32,657 bases of DNA, from the NCBI GenBank assembly GCA_034431935.1, contig DAOUCU010000050.1, positions 1 to 32,657 of the forward strand, written 5' to 3'. Numbering within the stretch: the stretch's first letter is position 1; every line of letters begins with the position of its first letter. Below, piece by piece: positions 22,290-30,564 of the stretch. This stretch comes from JBFMDU01 sp034431935. Its GTDB lineage: Bacteria > Chloroflexota > Dehalococcoidia > GIF9 > JBFMDU01. The notes under the pieces are model-generated. The model saw only the letters and a list, made by a program, of their open reading frames with translations, was not told the DNA's origin and did not search any database. Both the position numbers and the translations under genes were made by a program.

Positions 22290-23216
22290 ATGCCTCCCTA
22301 TGCTTTCTTTCAGAAGAAGTTCATGCCGCTGGAGCAGGCCAAGGTCGGCATCCTGACCCACGCACTCCACTACGGCACCGCCTGCTTCGAAGGTATTCGC
22401 GGCAACTGGAACGCCCAGAAGAAGCAGCTGTACCTCTACCGCGTCCCGGAGCACTGCGAGCGCCTGCTCGGCGGCTGTAAGCTGCTGATGATTAAGCCAC
22501 CGTACTCGGTCAAAGAGATGGCCGAAATCATCCGCCAGACGGTCGAAAAGAGCGGCCTCAAAGAGGACGTTTACGTCCGACCGCTGGCTTTCAAAAGCGA
22601 ACAACGCATCGGCGTCCGTCTGCACGACGTTGCCGACGACTTCCTGGTGGTGGTCGCAACGCTGCCGCCATATCTCGATGCCGACAGCGGCTGTAAAGCC
22701 TGCACCTCCCCCTGGCGGCGGGTTGATGACACCATGATACCGGCCCGGGGCAAAATAACCGGCATTTACGTAAATAGCGCCCTGGCCAAGAGCGAGGCTA
22801 TTCTGAACGGCTTTGACGAGGCTATCATGCTGAGCATGGACGGACACGTCTCGGAGGGCAGTGGGGAGAATATCTTCCTGGTGATGAACGGCAGGCTTTA
22901 CACCCCGCCATCGTCGGACAACATTCTCATGGGCATTACCCGGGACTCGATAATGAAGATAGCCAGGGACGAACTCGGCATCGACACCATCGAGCGGCCA
23001 ATTGACCGGAGCGAGCTTTATCTGGCCGATGAATGCTTCTTCACCGGCACCGCCGCCCATGTGACACCGATTATTTCAGTTGATCACCGGCCGGTGGGCA
23101 ACGGTAAAATCGGGCCAATAACGGCTAAACTTCAGAAGCTGTACTTCGATATTATCCAGGGAAGGAACCCCAAATACATCAGGTGGTGCTTGCCCGTTTA
23201 CCGCGAGAAGCCGTAG
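22290..23216 (+). CDS. ilvE: Branched-chain amino acid aminotransferase (class IV, PLP)
   Basis: This 308-residue enzyme transfers amino groups between glutamate and the branched-chain 2-oxo acids, the last step of Val, Leu and Ile synthesis. Family landmarks are THALHYGTACFEGIR near the N-terminus, VYVRPLAF, ARGKITGIYVNSALAKSEA with the PLP lysine in GKITG, GHVSEGSGENIF, and the FFTGTAAHVTPI segment that binds the cofactor phosphate. An open frame on the opposite strand (22212-23060) has no family features and is a shadow. Confidence 0.95.
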   Translation: MPPYAFFQKKFMPLEQAKVGILTHALHYGTACFEGIRGNWNAQKKQLYLYRVPEHCERLLGGCKLLMIKPPYSVKEMAEIIRQTVEKSGLKEDVYVRPLAFKSEQRIGVRLHDVADDFLVVVATLPPYLDADSGCKACTSPWRRVDDTMIPARGKITGIYVNSALAKSEAILNGFDEAIMLSMDGHVSEGSGENIFLVMNGRLYTPPSSDNILMGITRDSIMKIARDELGIDTIERPIDRSELYLADECFFTGTAAHVTPIISVDHRPVGNGKIGPITAKLQKLYFDIIQGRNPKYIRWCLPVYREKP

Positions 23217-23331
23217 GGGTGGTTCTCGAACCCAAGCTCCAGAACTATCGGGCGATGCGGGGCACCGCGAGTTATACTAGACACCAAGCAATTGCCCCAA
23301 ATGCCCCGGCACTATGAAATATCAAACCCGC

Positions 23332-23514
23332 TCAGCTGGACTTGGTTACCCCTTTGTTGAGGTCTTTCTTCAGCGAAAGGTAGGGGCATTCACCACCGAG
23401 GGAGAAGGTGCAGAGGTTGGAGAAACCGGCGTAATGGCACAGCCGACAGTTGCTCTGCATGGGTATGCTGACAAGGTTTGCCCTGGTCTTGTTCATCTTA
23501 TCAGATATTGTCAT
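23332..23514 (-). CDS. 60-residue four-cysteine protein of unknown function
   Basis: I do not recognise this small protein. It has four cysteines at C23, C26, C35 and C43 (C-x2-C-x8-C-x7-C) in a central NCRLCHYAGF and GECPYL region, with lysine-rich ends and no signal peptide or membrane helix. The pattern suggests a small zinc or Fe-S site. Translation is well supported: GGAGGAGGG lies 5 nt before the ATG. A 200-nt upstream region holds a possible structured leader. It is a single gene between ilvE and a two-component system, transcribed in the same direction as the latter. Confidence 0.7.
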   Translation of the reverse strand: MTISDKMNKTRANLVSIPMQSNCRLCHYAGFSNLCTFSLGGECPYLSLKKDLNKGVTKSS

Positions 23515-23538
23515 TGACGCCCTCCTCCAGTTTCCTCG

Positions 23539-23605
23539 GGTCTCCCTGCCGGACCTGTCCGCTCCGACCCCGGAACGTTAGCAACACGATTTGGAACGGG
23601 AGACC
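23539..23605 (-). promoter_or_regulatory. Possible structured leader of the small four-cysteine gene
   Basis: On the minus strand GGTCTCCC (arm at 23598-23605) pairs perfectly with GGGAGACC (23539-23546). Smaller helices lie inside, including CGGA-CAGG-TCCG and an imperfect CGTGTTGC/TAACG. The ribosome site follows within 20 nt. An 8-bp repeat of this span can arise by chance, so the evidence is modest. I matched it to no known riboswitch class. Confidence 0.3.
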
Positions 23606-23670
23606 GGGGCCAATCCTAGCGACACCACCTTAAAAATGGATTACAGGAGGGCGATAGATATTAAGAAAAT

Positions 23671-23697
23671 GTTAAGGATGGCTGAAAAATCCCTAAC
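23671..23697 (-). terminator. Candidate terminator after the OmpR-type regulator
   Basis: GTTAAGGAT (23671-23679) and ATCCCTAAC (23689-23697) form a dyad with one mismatch and a 9-nt loop. On the minus strand the hairpin is followed by ATTTTCTT. It lies 16 nt past the regulator stop codon. Confidence 0.45.
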
Positions 23698-23712
23698 AAA
23701 TGGATTGCCGGC

Positions 23713-24390
23713 CTAAGGGGACGAAAAAAGATAACCCACGCCCGGCTTTGTAACGATTATTTCCGGTCTTGCCGGGTCTTTTTCGATTTTCTCACGCAGG
23801 CGGCGCACATGGACCCGCAGGCTCTCGGCGGCGCCGGGATACTCATCGCCCCAGACGACCTCAGCCAACCCGGTATGGGTAACAACGTGACCGGCATTCT
23901 TCATTAAGTGGGCCAGTATCTTCGTTTCGGTAACCGTGAGGTTAATCTTCTTGTTCCTGTATGAAAGCAGGCCGCTAACGCTGTCAAGGTGAAATGACCC
24001 CCTTGAGACAGTTAATTCGCCCTGCTGGCCTTTTTGGCGTGTCTGGGCCCTGATACGAGCAATAAGTTCCAGCTGTCGGAAAGGCTTAACGATATAGTCA
24101 TCGGCCCCCCATTCAAGCCCCTTGATGATATCGGATTCCTCGGCTCTGACCGTCACAATGATAACGGGCACATCTGAAAACTGACGTATTTCACGGAGGA
24201 CTTCAAAGCCGTTTGTGTCCGGTAATCCAAGGTCAAGGATGACCACATCAGGCTGTTCGCTTTCTACCAGCTCAGCACCTTTTTTACCGTAACGGGTTGA
24301 TACTATTTTTGCTTCCGGCCAGCGAATCTGAAAGGCCAGAGAAATGGCCTCAACGATTTCCTCATCATCTTCAATTATCAGCAGTTTCAA
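23713..24390 (-). CDS. OmpR/KdpE-type response regulator
   Basis: This 225-residue regulator has a receiver domain (acidic pair near E7/D8, phosphoacceptor D53, K in VKPF) and a winged-helix output domain. The winged helix has LTVTETKILAHL, VVWGDEY and SLRVHVRRLREKIE with a final VGYLF. It overlaps the kinase gene by 4 bp and so is its likely partner. It resembles the soluble-kinase regulator pairs common in Dehalococcoidia, but no reductive dehalogenase or other clear target is in this window. Confidence 0.93.
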   Translation of the reverse strand: MKLLIIEDDEEIVEAISLAFQIRWPEAKIVSTRYGKKGAELVESEQPDVVILDLGLPDTNGFEVLREIRQFSDVPVIIVTVRAEESDIIKGLEWGADDYIVKPFRQLELIARIRAQTRQKGQQGELTVSRGSFHLDSVSGLLSYRNKKINLTVTETKILAHLMKNAGHVVTHTGLAEVVWGDEYPGAAESLRVHVRRLREKIEKDPARPEIIVTKPGVGYLFSSP

Positions 24391-25628
24391 CGCGGTTTTA
24401 CCTCCTCCCCTTTAGTGACGACACCTTCCGGAGGTTCCCTTGGGATAGTGAAGGTAAAGGTCGAACCTTTTCCTGCCTGACTCTCCGCCCAGATTTTGCC
24501 GCCGTGGAGCTCAACCAGCCTTTTACTCAATGATAGACCGAGGCCGAGACCGCTGAGACGCTCCCGGTCGCTCCGACGCCTGTAATAGGGCTCAAATATT
24601 TTTCTCTGCTCTCTTCGAGAGATGCCGACGCCGGTATCTTTCACTTTCACCACCAGATTATCACCTTCCATTCGGCAGGAGACCGTAATGGTGCCGCCCT
24701 CCGGGGTGAATTTTGAGGCATTAACCAGCAGGTTCATGATAACCTGCTGCAGGCGTACCCCGTCTGCCCGTATCGGGGGTAATCCGTCAGGGACGTCGAC
24801 CACGAGGTGCTGATGATACCGGTCGAAAAGTGCCGACATATTGGCGGCAACCCCGCGTATCACGACCTCGGCATTCAGCACCGTCGGGGTTATCTGAAGG
24901 CCGCCCACTTCAAACCTTGCCAGGTCGAGCAACTCATCTATGCGGCTGTTCAGGTTGGAAGCCCCGCGGTTGATATTCTGAGCAATACTGGCCCATGGTT
25001 GATTCCGGAGTTCGTCAACCAGCAACTCACTCGAAAAGAGAATCGAGGTAAGCGGTGTCTTCAGTTCATGAACCAGAGCGCGTGTGAACTCAATCCTCTT
25101 GTTTACTTCCTTCTCCAGCTTTCTGCGGAGGCGCTTTTCGCGCTCGTAGTGCCGGCGCAGGTCCGCTTCGGCCTTGATGCGGTCCGTAATATCAACGGAA
25201 TGGCCCAATACCGCCCGTTTGCCCTGGTACTGGACTGAAACAACCCCTTCCTCCAGCCACCTTACCCGCTTGTCGCGACTGATGATACGGTAGACATAGG
25301 GCCGGCTGAGTTTCCCTTTAAGCATGGCTATGGCATTTTTCCTGACGGTTTCCCTGTCCTCCGAATGCACAAGGTCCAGCGAGTAGCTGTCTGTCAGCTC
25401 CTCCATATCTATGCCGAGGAGTTTCTGAAACTGCTTGTTGGCAAAAACAAATTTACCGTCCTGAAGGACAAACAGACAGACCGGCGAATTGATACGGAAG
25501 ATATGAAGAAGCTCTCCCGCCTGCCTCGCGGCTTTCTCCATCTCCTCGAGCTGGCTGACCCGCTTGCGCAGCAACGCAATCTCTTCAATCAGTCGCTTCC
25601 GGGTTATGTCAATACTCACCTTTTTCAT
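24387..25628 (-). CDS. Soluble PAS-domain sensor histidine kinase
   Basis: This 413-residue kinase has no transmembrane segment. A coiled N-terminus (10-37) leads to one PAS domain (about 38-150, INSPVCLFVLQDGKFVFAN and a PAC end GHSVDITDR). HisKA has H187 in VHELKTPL. The HATPase has intact N (NLLVNASKF), G1 (DTGVG) and G2 (GLGLGLSLSK) boxes. The PAS pocket should sense a cytoplasmic signal; no haem or flavin signature is visible. The ATG lacks a ribosome site and lies 6 nt after a TACAAT box, so a leaderless transcript is likely. It is translationally coupled to the regulator downstream. Confidence 0.93.
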   Translation of the reverse strand: MKKVSIDITRKRLIEEIALLRKRVSQLEEMEKAARQAGELLHIFRINSPVCLFVLQDGKFVFANKQFQKLLGIDMEELTDSYSLDLVHSEDRETVRKNAIAMLKGKLSRPYVYRIISRDKRVRWLEEGVVSVQYQGKRAVLGHSVDITDRIKAEADLRRHYEREKRLRRKLEKEVNKRIEFTRALVHELKTPLTSILFSSELLVDELRNQPWASIAQNINRGASNLNSRIDELLDLARFEVGGLQITPTVLNAEVVIRGVAANMSALFDRYHQHLVVDVPDGLPPIRADGVRLQQVIMNLLVNASKFTPEGGTITVSCRMEGDNLVVKVKDTGVGISRREQRKIFEPYYRRRSDRERLSGLGLGLSLSKRLVELHGGKIWAESQAGKGSTFTFTIPREPPEGVVTKGEEVKPR

Positions 25629-25634
25629 ACCGTG

Positions 25635-25640
25635 ATTGTA
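25635..25640 (-). promoter_or_regulatory. -10 element of the PAS kinase operon, leaderless architecture
   Basis: The minus strand has TACAAT ending 6 nt before the kinase ATG. No convincing -35 or TGN extension is seen, and there is no ribosome site. Confidence 0.4.
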
Positions 25641-25803
25641 CTATTTTCGGAACTACTGACCCACACCAGCGCGGGCTTATGCCTGACCGGCAACTTTTAA
25701 ATGCCCTTTCGCCCAGCGCGCCGCATTCAGACTGAATAACTCGGAGGTGACAGCGTCAAGAGTCCAGTAGATGTCAGGCGCCAGCGATAGCTGGAAACTG
25801 CGG

Positions 25804-26397
25804 CTATTTGGTAATCTGTACCGGCGGCGTGGGAACCACCGGCGAGCCGAGCGACCGGAGCAGGTAAAGGAGCCGGCAGGACTCTTCGAGGGTGGTAGTA
25901 TAGTGATAGGCTTCTTCCAGCAACTGACCGGTGGCGAAAGTACCGTGGCCGCGGACAACCACAATTCGCGCTTCTTTCAGGGCATCGGCAATCTGCTCCG
26001 CCAGGCCGCCAGGCTTGAAGTCGGCACTATCGGGGATGAGTACCCGCACCCGCGGCAATAGCAGTCTACCCTCCATGTCCGTGGGAACAATCTCGGTCTG
26101 GTTGAACGACAGGGCAACCGTATACGGGGGATGAGCGTGAACCACCGCCTGGGCCGACGTCTTCTGGTAGATAGTACGATGAACGAACAGCTCGGTGGAG
26201 GCCCAGGGAGTACAACGGTCGTTTCTATTGACGCCGGTCTCGACCAGGTCCTGCTGCTGGAGGTTGCCCAGCATGCTCTGGCGATGAGTAATGCACAGTC
26301 TCTCCCCGAGCCGGATGCTGAGATTACCCGAATGAGAAGATACCAGGCCACGGGTGAAAAGGTCACGGCCAACAGTCTGGAACTGCGAGAGAATCAT
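25804..26397 (-). CDS. Class II aldolase/adducin family protein
   Basis: This 197-residue protein has the fuculose-phosphate aldolase fold. The N-terminal SSHSGNLSIR is the phosphate-binding region, STELFVHR provides the catalytic glutamate, and VVHAHPPY and RGHGTFA supply the three zinc-ligand histidines. The substrate is unknown; L-fuculose-1-phosphate, ribulose-phosphate and methylthioribulose-phosphate enzymes share this pattern. It stands alone, with a weak TATAGA-like element about 30 nt upstream and a weak ribosome site CGGAAG. A 175-bp gap separates it from the kinase gene. Confidence 0.9.
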   Translation of the reverse strand: MILSQFQTVGRDLFTRGLVSSHSGNLSIRLGERLCITHRQSMLGNLQQQDLVETGVNRNDRCTPWASTELFVHRTIYQKTSAQAVVHAHPPYTVALSFNQTEIVPTDMEGRLLLPRVRVLIPDSADFKPGGLAEQIADALKEARIVVVRGHGTFATGQLLEEAYHYTTTLEESCRLLYLLRSLGSPVVPTPPVQITK

Positions 26398-26476
26398 CTA
26401 TGCTTCCGAGCACCCTGTCTATAATCTAAATTACCTGCGCCCAGAAATCAAATCGGCCTGATTCCACACAAGTCTT

Positions 26477-26497
26477 CCTCTCCCCAGAAGGGAGGGG
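26477..26497. repeat. Small hairpin between rpsT and the aldolase gene
   Basis: CCTCTCCC (26477-26484) pairs with GGGAGGGG (26490-26497) through one G-T wobble, with a loop around CAGAA. Short CTCTCCC/GGGAGAGG hairpins are often dispersed in intergenic DNA. Here it may end rpsT transcription, though no T-run follows. Confidence 0.3.
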
Positions 26498-26545
26498 CCG
26501 CCAACGGCTCTGTCATCTCACGCGAGATAGAGGGTTCGCACCAGG

Positions 26546-26893
26546 CTATGACTTTGTCCTTTTGGCCTCACCGGCCGGTGCTTTGGCCGCTTTGGCCAGC
26601 TTCTTAAGCAGGCGGGATTTACCCCTGGCCGCCTTATTCTTGTGGATAACGCCCTTTTCCGCCGCCTTATCAAGGGCGCTCACCGCGGCTCTTACCTTGT
26701 TCTCCGCAGCTTCAGTCTGGCCCTGCCCGATTGCCTTCGCCGCGGCCTTTATCTTTGTCTTCAGGGCCTCGCGCGTGGTCCGGTTCCGGCGGCTCCGCCG
26801 CTCGATACCGAACCTGGAGCCGGTCCTGGCTCTGGGGGCAGGGGCGGCCGCGGCCGCGGCAGTGGTGGTTGGAGCAGTACTAGCTTCCGGCAA
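26546..26893 (-). CDS. rpsT: Ribosomal protein S20 with alanine-rich N-terminal extension (TTG start)
   Basis: This 115-residue protein contains the S20 fold. The three-helix core runs from RSRRNRTTREALKTKIK through NKVRAAVSALDKAAEKGVIHKN to the hallmark KNKAARGKSRLLKKL. S20 is usually about 85-90 residues; here an extra N-terminal stretch rich in Ala, Pro and Thr (residues 1-22) and a basic Ala-rich tail are present. The TTG at 26891-26893 is well supported by AAAGGAG 7 nt upstream. The relA/spoT gene ends 16 bp upstream, so the two are probably one transcript. Confidence 0.93.
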   Translation of the reverse strand: MPEASTAPTTTAAAAAAPAPRARTGSRFGIERRSRRNRTTREALKTKIKAAAKAIGQGQTEAAENKVRAAVSALDKAAEKGVIHKNKAARGKSRLLKKLAKAAKAPAGEAKRTKS

Positions 26894-26909
26894 ACCTGTT
26901 CTCCTTTCG

Positions 26910-29084
26910 TTATGACGCCTGACTAATATTAACCCTGGTAGCGCCGCTCCGGGCGACGCTTATCACGCCACGAACCGCTTGTGTCTTCGACATCAAGCGG
27001 GTAAGCTGGGCCATGCTCTTGACTTCAAGCACCAGATTCAACACGATGGTATCATCATTGCGCTCCATAGTATTCACCCCGATGATATTCACCCTATCCT
27101 CGGCTATCACGTTGGTGATATCCCGCAGCAGGCCGACACGGTCCCAGCCGCTGACCTGAATACCGACCGGATAGACATCCTCCGCCTTCCCCCATTCGAC
27201 GCTTATCAGTCTTTCCGGCTCGCGAACGTGTATTATATTACGACAGTCCTTGCGATGCACGGAAACCCCGGCGCTGCGAGTGACGTAGCCGATAATTTCA
27301 TCGCCCGGAACCGGGTTACAGCAGCGGGCAAGGTTAGTCAGCAGGTCGCCCACGCCGAGCACCTGGATGCCCGATGACGGCTTCCTCGGCACCACGACTT
27401 CCGCCGCAACCTTGGGCTCCTCCGGAGGGACCGCCAGCTTAATGTCAATCTGCCTCGTGCTTATATCGCCATCGCCCAGCGCCTCATAAAAATCGTCGGT
27501 GCTGGCATAGCCGAACTGAGCCGCCACTTCCTCCGGCTTCATCTGGACCAGTCCGAGGCGCTTCAATTCCTTCTCCAGCAGATCCCGGCCACGGGCGATG
27601 TTCTGTGACTTCTCCTGCTTCTTAAACCACTGCCTTACCTTGGACCGGGCATGAGCGGTATTGAGATAGCCGAGGTCAGGATTGAGCCAGTCAAAGCTCG
27701 GAGCCTTGGGGCCTTTGGTGGTCATAATCTCAACGATGTCGCCGTTGCTCAGTTTCTGGTTCAACGGCACCAGTTTGCCGTTGACCTTGGCACCGATGCA
27801 CCGGTGACCGAGCTCGGTATGAATCAGGTAAGCGAAATCAAGCGGCGTGGCATCCCGGGGCAGAGCTTTGACCTCTCCCTTCGGCGTGAAGACAAAGACC
27901 TGGTCGGTAAATATGTCGGTCTTAACCGATTCCACGAACTGGTCGACATTCAGCTCCTTTTGCCACTCGATAAGCTGGCGGAGCCAGGTCATCTTGTCCT
28001 CGAACTTCCGGTCCTTGGCCGTCCGGTCTTTGTAACGCCAGTGAGCGGCGACGCCGTATTCGGCGATACGGTGCATCTCGTGAGTCCGTATCTGCATTTC
28101 CAGCGGAGTCGAGCCATGCACCAGCACGGTGGTATGGAGCGACTGGTAGCCGTTGTCCTTGGGATTGGCTATATAGTCGTTGAACTCCTCAAGGATGGGG
28201 TGCCACAAACCGTGTATGACGCCCAGGGCTTTGTAGCAATCGGAGACATCGTTCACCAGTATGCGGACCGCCTGGAGGTCGTGGATGTCGTTGAAGTCTT
28301 TCCCTATGGCGGCGTATTTTTTGGTCTTCTGGTAGATGCTGTAAATATGCTTGGGGCGCCCGGTGACCTCGGCCTTCACTCCGGCCTTTTCCAGTTCTAT
28401 GGCCACGGTCTTGACCACATCGTTGACAAACTGCTCGCGCTCGGCACGCCTGATGGCGACAAGCCTGGCGATGCGGTGGTACTCCCTGGGCTCGAGGTAC
28501 CGGAAGGCCTGGTCCTCCAACTGCCATTTCACGTGCCACATGCCGACACGGTGCGCCAGGGGAGCAAATATCTCCAGCGTCTCCTTGGCAATGGCACTGC
28601 GGCGGTCCTCGGGCAGGGCGTCGAGGGTGCGCATGTTATGCAGGCGGTCGGCCAGCTTGATGAAGACCACCCTGATGTCCTCGGCCATGGCGATGAGCAT
28701 CTTACGCAGGTTTTCCGCCTGCGGGGCCTGACCGGGCGTAGTCTGATGGTCCGCCGTCAGCGCCCAGTTTACCTTGCTCAGCTTGGTAGCGGCGTCCACC
28801 AGTCCGGCGACTTCCGGCCCGAACTTCGACTTGACCTCCTCAACCGGGACTCCGGAGTCCTCGACAACGTCGTGAAGCAATGCCGCCGCCAGAGTGGCGG
28901 CGTCCAGCTGGAGTTCGGCCAGAGTGACCGCCACCGCCAGCGGATGCTCCACAAACGGCGCGCCGCTCTTTCGCACCTGCCCCTGGTGGGCCCGGGCGGC
29001 GAACTCGTAAGCGGCCTGAACGAGCGACACCTTTTCCGGCGGCAGGTATTCGCGGACTTTGTCAAGAAGGACTCGGGAATCCAT
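26910..29084 (-). CDS. relA: Bifunctional (p)ppGpp synthetase/hydrolase (RelA/SpoT)
   Basis: This 724-residue protein has the full long-RSH order. The HD hydrolase domain has EHPLAVA, LLHDVVEDS and ADRLHNMRTL. The synthetase domain has KHIYSIYQK, DIHDLQAVRI, NGYQSLHTT and EMQIRTHEMH. TGS follows (VFVFTPKGEV, PLDFAYLIHTELG), then the RIS/zinc-finger-like stretch (ARCCNPVPGDEIIGYVT) and C-terminal ACT (VGLLRDITNVIAEDRVNIIGV in two parts). Both active sites look intact, so it can make and destroy the alarmone. The ATG at 29084 follows a TTGCCA-N18-TATGAT promoter; a much longer in-frame reading to 29945 runs through hisS and is rejected. rpsT follows in the same unit. Confidence 0.95.
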   Translation of the reverse strand: MDSRVLLDKVREYLPPEKVSLVQAAYEFAARAHQGQVRKSGAPFVEHPLAVAVTLAELQLDAATLAAALLHDVVEDSGVPVEEVKSKFGPEVAGLVDAATKLSKVNWALTADHQTTPGQAPQAENLRKMLIAMAEDIRVVFIKLADRLHNMRTLDALPEDRRSAIAKETLEIFAPLAHRVGMWHVKWQLEDQAFRYLEPREYHRIARLVAIRRAEREQFVNDVVKTVAIELEKAGVKAEVTGRPKHIYSIYQKTKKYAAIGKDFNDIHDLQAVRILVNDVSDCYKALGVIHGLWHPILEEFNDYIANPKDNGYQSLHTTVLVHGSTPLEMQIRTHEMHRIAEYGVAAHWRYKDRTAKDRKFEDKMTWLRQLIEWQKELNVDQFVESVKTDIFTDQVFVFTPKGEVKALPRDATPLDFAYLIHTELGHRCIGAKVNGKLVPLNQKLSNGDIVEIMTTKGPKAPSFDWLNPDLGYLNTAHARSKVRQWFKKQEKSQNIARGRDLLEKELKRLGLVQMKPEEVAAQFGYASTDDFYEALGDGDISTRQIDIKLAVPPEEPKVAAEVVVPRKPSSGIQVLGVGDLLTNLARCCNPVPGDEIIGYVTRSAGVSVHRKDCRNIIHVREPERLISVEWGKAEDVYPVGIQVSGWDRVGLLRDITNVIAEDRVNIIGVNTMERNDDTIVLNLVLEVKSMAQLTRLMSKTQAVRGVISVARSGATRVNISQAS

Positions 29085-29102
29085 ACTCCACAACCAGACC
29101 AC

Positions 29103-29132
29103 ATCATATCCCAGCCAGCGAAGCCGTGGCAA
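29103..29132 (-). promoter_or_regulatory. Sigma-70-type promoter of relA-rpsT
   Basis: The minus strand has TTGCCA (29127-29132), an 18-nt spacer and TATGAT (29103-29108). The -10 box ends 18 nt before the relA ATG, giving a leader of about 11 nt with GGAG unusually close to the start codon. Confidence 0.6.
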
Positions 29133-29159
29133 ACTGGCCCCTCCACATCCCTCGTTCTG

Positions 29160-29168
29160 TGATACAAT
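29160..29168 (+). promoter_or_regulatory. Extended -10 promoter of hisS
   Basis: TGATACAAT is an extended -10 element ending 21 nt before the hisS ATG. GAAGGAG lies in the short leader. The divergent relA promoter begins about 28 bp away. Confidence 0.5.
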
Positions 29169-29189
29169 TCCCCACCGAAGGAGCCTCTC

Positions 29190-30443
29190 ATGTACAAGGC
29201 GCCCCGGGGCACCGTTGATATCCTGCCCGCCGACCAGCCCTACTGGCGGTTCGTCGAAGATAAGGCCGCCGCCATCTGCAACCTTTACGGCTACAGGCGG
29301 CTCGATACACCGGTCTTTGAGGACTACAACCTTTTCGCCCGCACCGTCGGCGAAGGCACCGATATCGTCTCCAAAGAGATGTACACCTTCGAGGACCGGA
29401 GCGGCCACATGATGGCCCTCCGCCCTGAGGGTACGGCGCCGGTATGCCGCGCCTACCTCGAGCACGGCATGCACAACCTCCCCCAGCCAGTGAAGCTCTA
29501 TTACCTGGCCGCCATCTTCCGCTACGAGCGCCCTCAGGCGGGACGATACCGCCAGCATCACCAGTTCGGCTGCGAGGCTATCGGCGATGCCGACCCGGCC
29601 GTCGATGCCGAGGTCATCGACCTCGTCTGGCAGTTCTACCGGTCGCTCGGGCTGAAAGACCTGACCCTCCACCTCAACAGCATCGGCTGCCGCGTTTGCC
29701 GGCCCGCTTACCTGGAGGCCCTCAAAGACTACTATGCCGGCATCATTGACAGTCTCTGCCCGGACTGCCGGACGCGTTTCCAGAAGAACCCACTGCGCCT
29801 GCTCGACTGCAAGGAGCCGTCCTGTCAGGCCGCGGCTGAGGCCGCGCCCGGCGCCGTCAGGTCGCTTTGCCAGGAGTGCGGCAAGCATTACGACCGCCTT
29901 CAGAAGTACCTGCTCCGGCTCGATGTCAATTACAAGTTTAACCACCGGCTCGTCCGCGGGCTGGACTACTACACCAGGACCGTCTTTGAAATTCAGACCC
30001 GGGATGCCGGCGCCCAGACCGCCATAGGCGGCGGCGGCCGTTATGACAACCTCATCGAAGACCTCGGCGGCAAGCCAACCCCGGCGGTCGGCTTCGGCGC
30101 CGGGATCGAGCGGATCATCCAGAACCTCATCAGCCAGAAGACTCCGGTGCCGTCCCTGCCTCAGCCGGCGGCCTTCGTCGCCTTTGCCGGCGACTCCGTC
30201 AGAGATGCCGCCTTCTCGCTCGCCTCCGACCTCCGTCGCGCCGGCATCGCTACCATAGCGGCCCTTTCCAGCCGGAGCCTTAAAGCCCAGCTCAAGCAGG
30301 CCGATGCCTCCGGCGCCCGCTACGCCGTAATCGTCGGTGAGGAGGAGCTGGCCAGGGGGACCGTTACCCTGCGCGACATGGCCACCAGCCAGCAGACCTC
30401 AGTCCCCATGGCCCAACTGGCCCCCCGCCTTGTTAACACCTGA
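29190..30443 (+). CDS. hisS: Histidyl-tRNA synthetase
   Basis: This 417-residue class II synthetase charges tRNA-His. It starts with APRGTVDILP. Motif 2 is seen in LYYLAAIFRYERPQAGR with RQHHQFGCEAIG. The histidine-specific LVRGLDYYTRTVFE is intact, as is GGGGRYDNL and the motif 3 region GFGAGIERI. A C-terminal anticodon-binding domain (about 325-417) follows. Two CxxC pairs (CPDC, CKEPSC and CQEC nearby) lie in the mid insertion, as in many bacterial HisRS. GAAGGAG precedes the ATG. Confidence 0.96.
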   Translation: MYKAPRGTVDILPADQPYWRFVEDKAAAICNLYGYRRLDTPVFEDYNLFARTVGEGTDIVSKEMYTFEDRSGHMMALRPEGTAPVCRAYLEHGMHNLPQPVKLYYLAAIFRYERPQAGRYRQHHQFGCEAIGDADPAVDAEVIDLVWQFYRSLGLKDLTLHLNSIGCRVCRPAYLEALKDYYAGIIDSLCPDCRTRFQKNPLRLLDCKEPSCQAAAEAAPGAVRSLCQECGKHYDRLQKYLLRLDVNYKFNHRLVRGLDYYTRTVFEIQTRDAGAQTAIGGGGRYDNLIEDLGGKPTPAVGFGAGIERIIQNLISQKTPVPSLPQPAAFVAFAGDSVRDAAFSLASDLRRAGIATIAALSSRSLKAQLKQADASGARYAVIVGEEELARGTVTLRDMATSQQTSVPMAQLAPRLVNT

Positions 30444-30518
30444 CCCAAAAGCTAGGGGTTTGCCAGCGCCTCATCCACAACCCGTAGTCGTCCGTGGCTT
30501 CCTTTTTGTCAGAAAATC

Positions 30519-30527
30519 TGGTAAAAT
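30519..30527 (+). promoter_or_regulatory. Extended -10 promoter upstream of gyrB
   Basis: TGGTAAAAT is an extended -10 element 76 nt after the hisS stop. A transcript from about 30534 would run through the long hairpin at 30565-30630 before reaching gyrB. Confidence 0.4.
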
Positions 30528-30564
30528 AACCATCGTGATTAAGCTATGTTGACCCGCCTTTACT

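Noticed and set aside
22212..23060. 282-codon minus-strand frame opposite ilvE
   Set aside because: ilvE has full class IV aminotransferase motifs; the opposite frame has none.
23221..23232. GGTTC-TC-GAACC palindrome after ilvE as a terminator
   Set aside because: The loop would be 2 nt and no T-run follows.
25677..25803. Short protein-like stretch in the gap after the aldolase (minus strand, containing APDIYWTLDAV)
   Set aside because: It looks somewhat coding but is open only as the tail of an aldolase shadow frame, with no start codon or ribosome site of its own; possibly a gene remnant.
27651..29162. 503-codon open frame on the plus strand opposite relA/spoT
   Set aside because: It mirrors a conserved bifunctional RSH protein on the other strand and shows no family features.
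29085..29945. N-terminal extension of relA/spoT
   Set aside because: It is antisense to hisS and upstream of a good promoter; the family start is the ATG at 29084.
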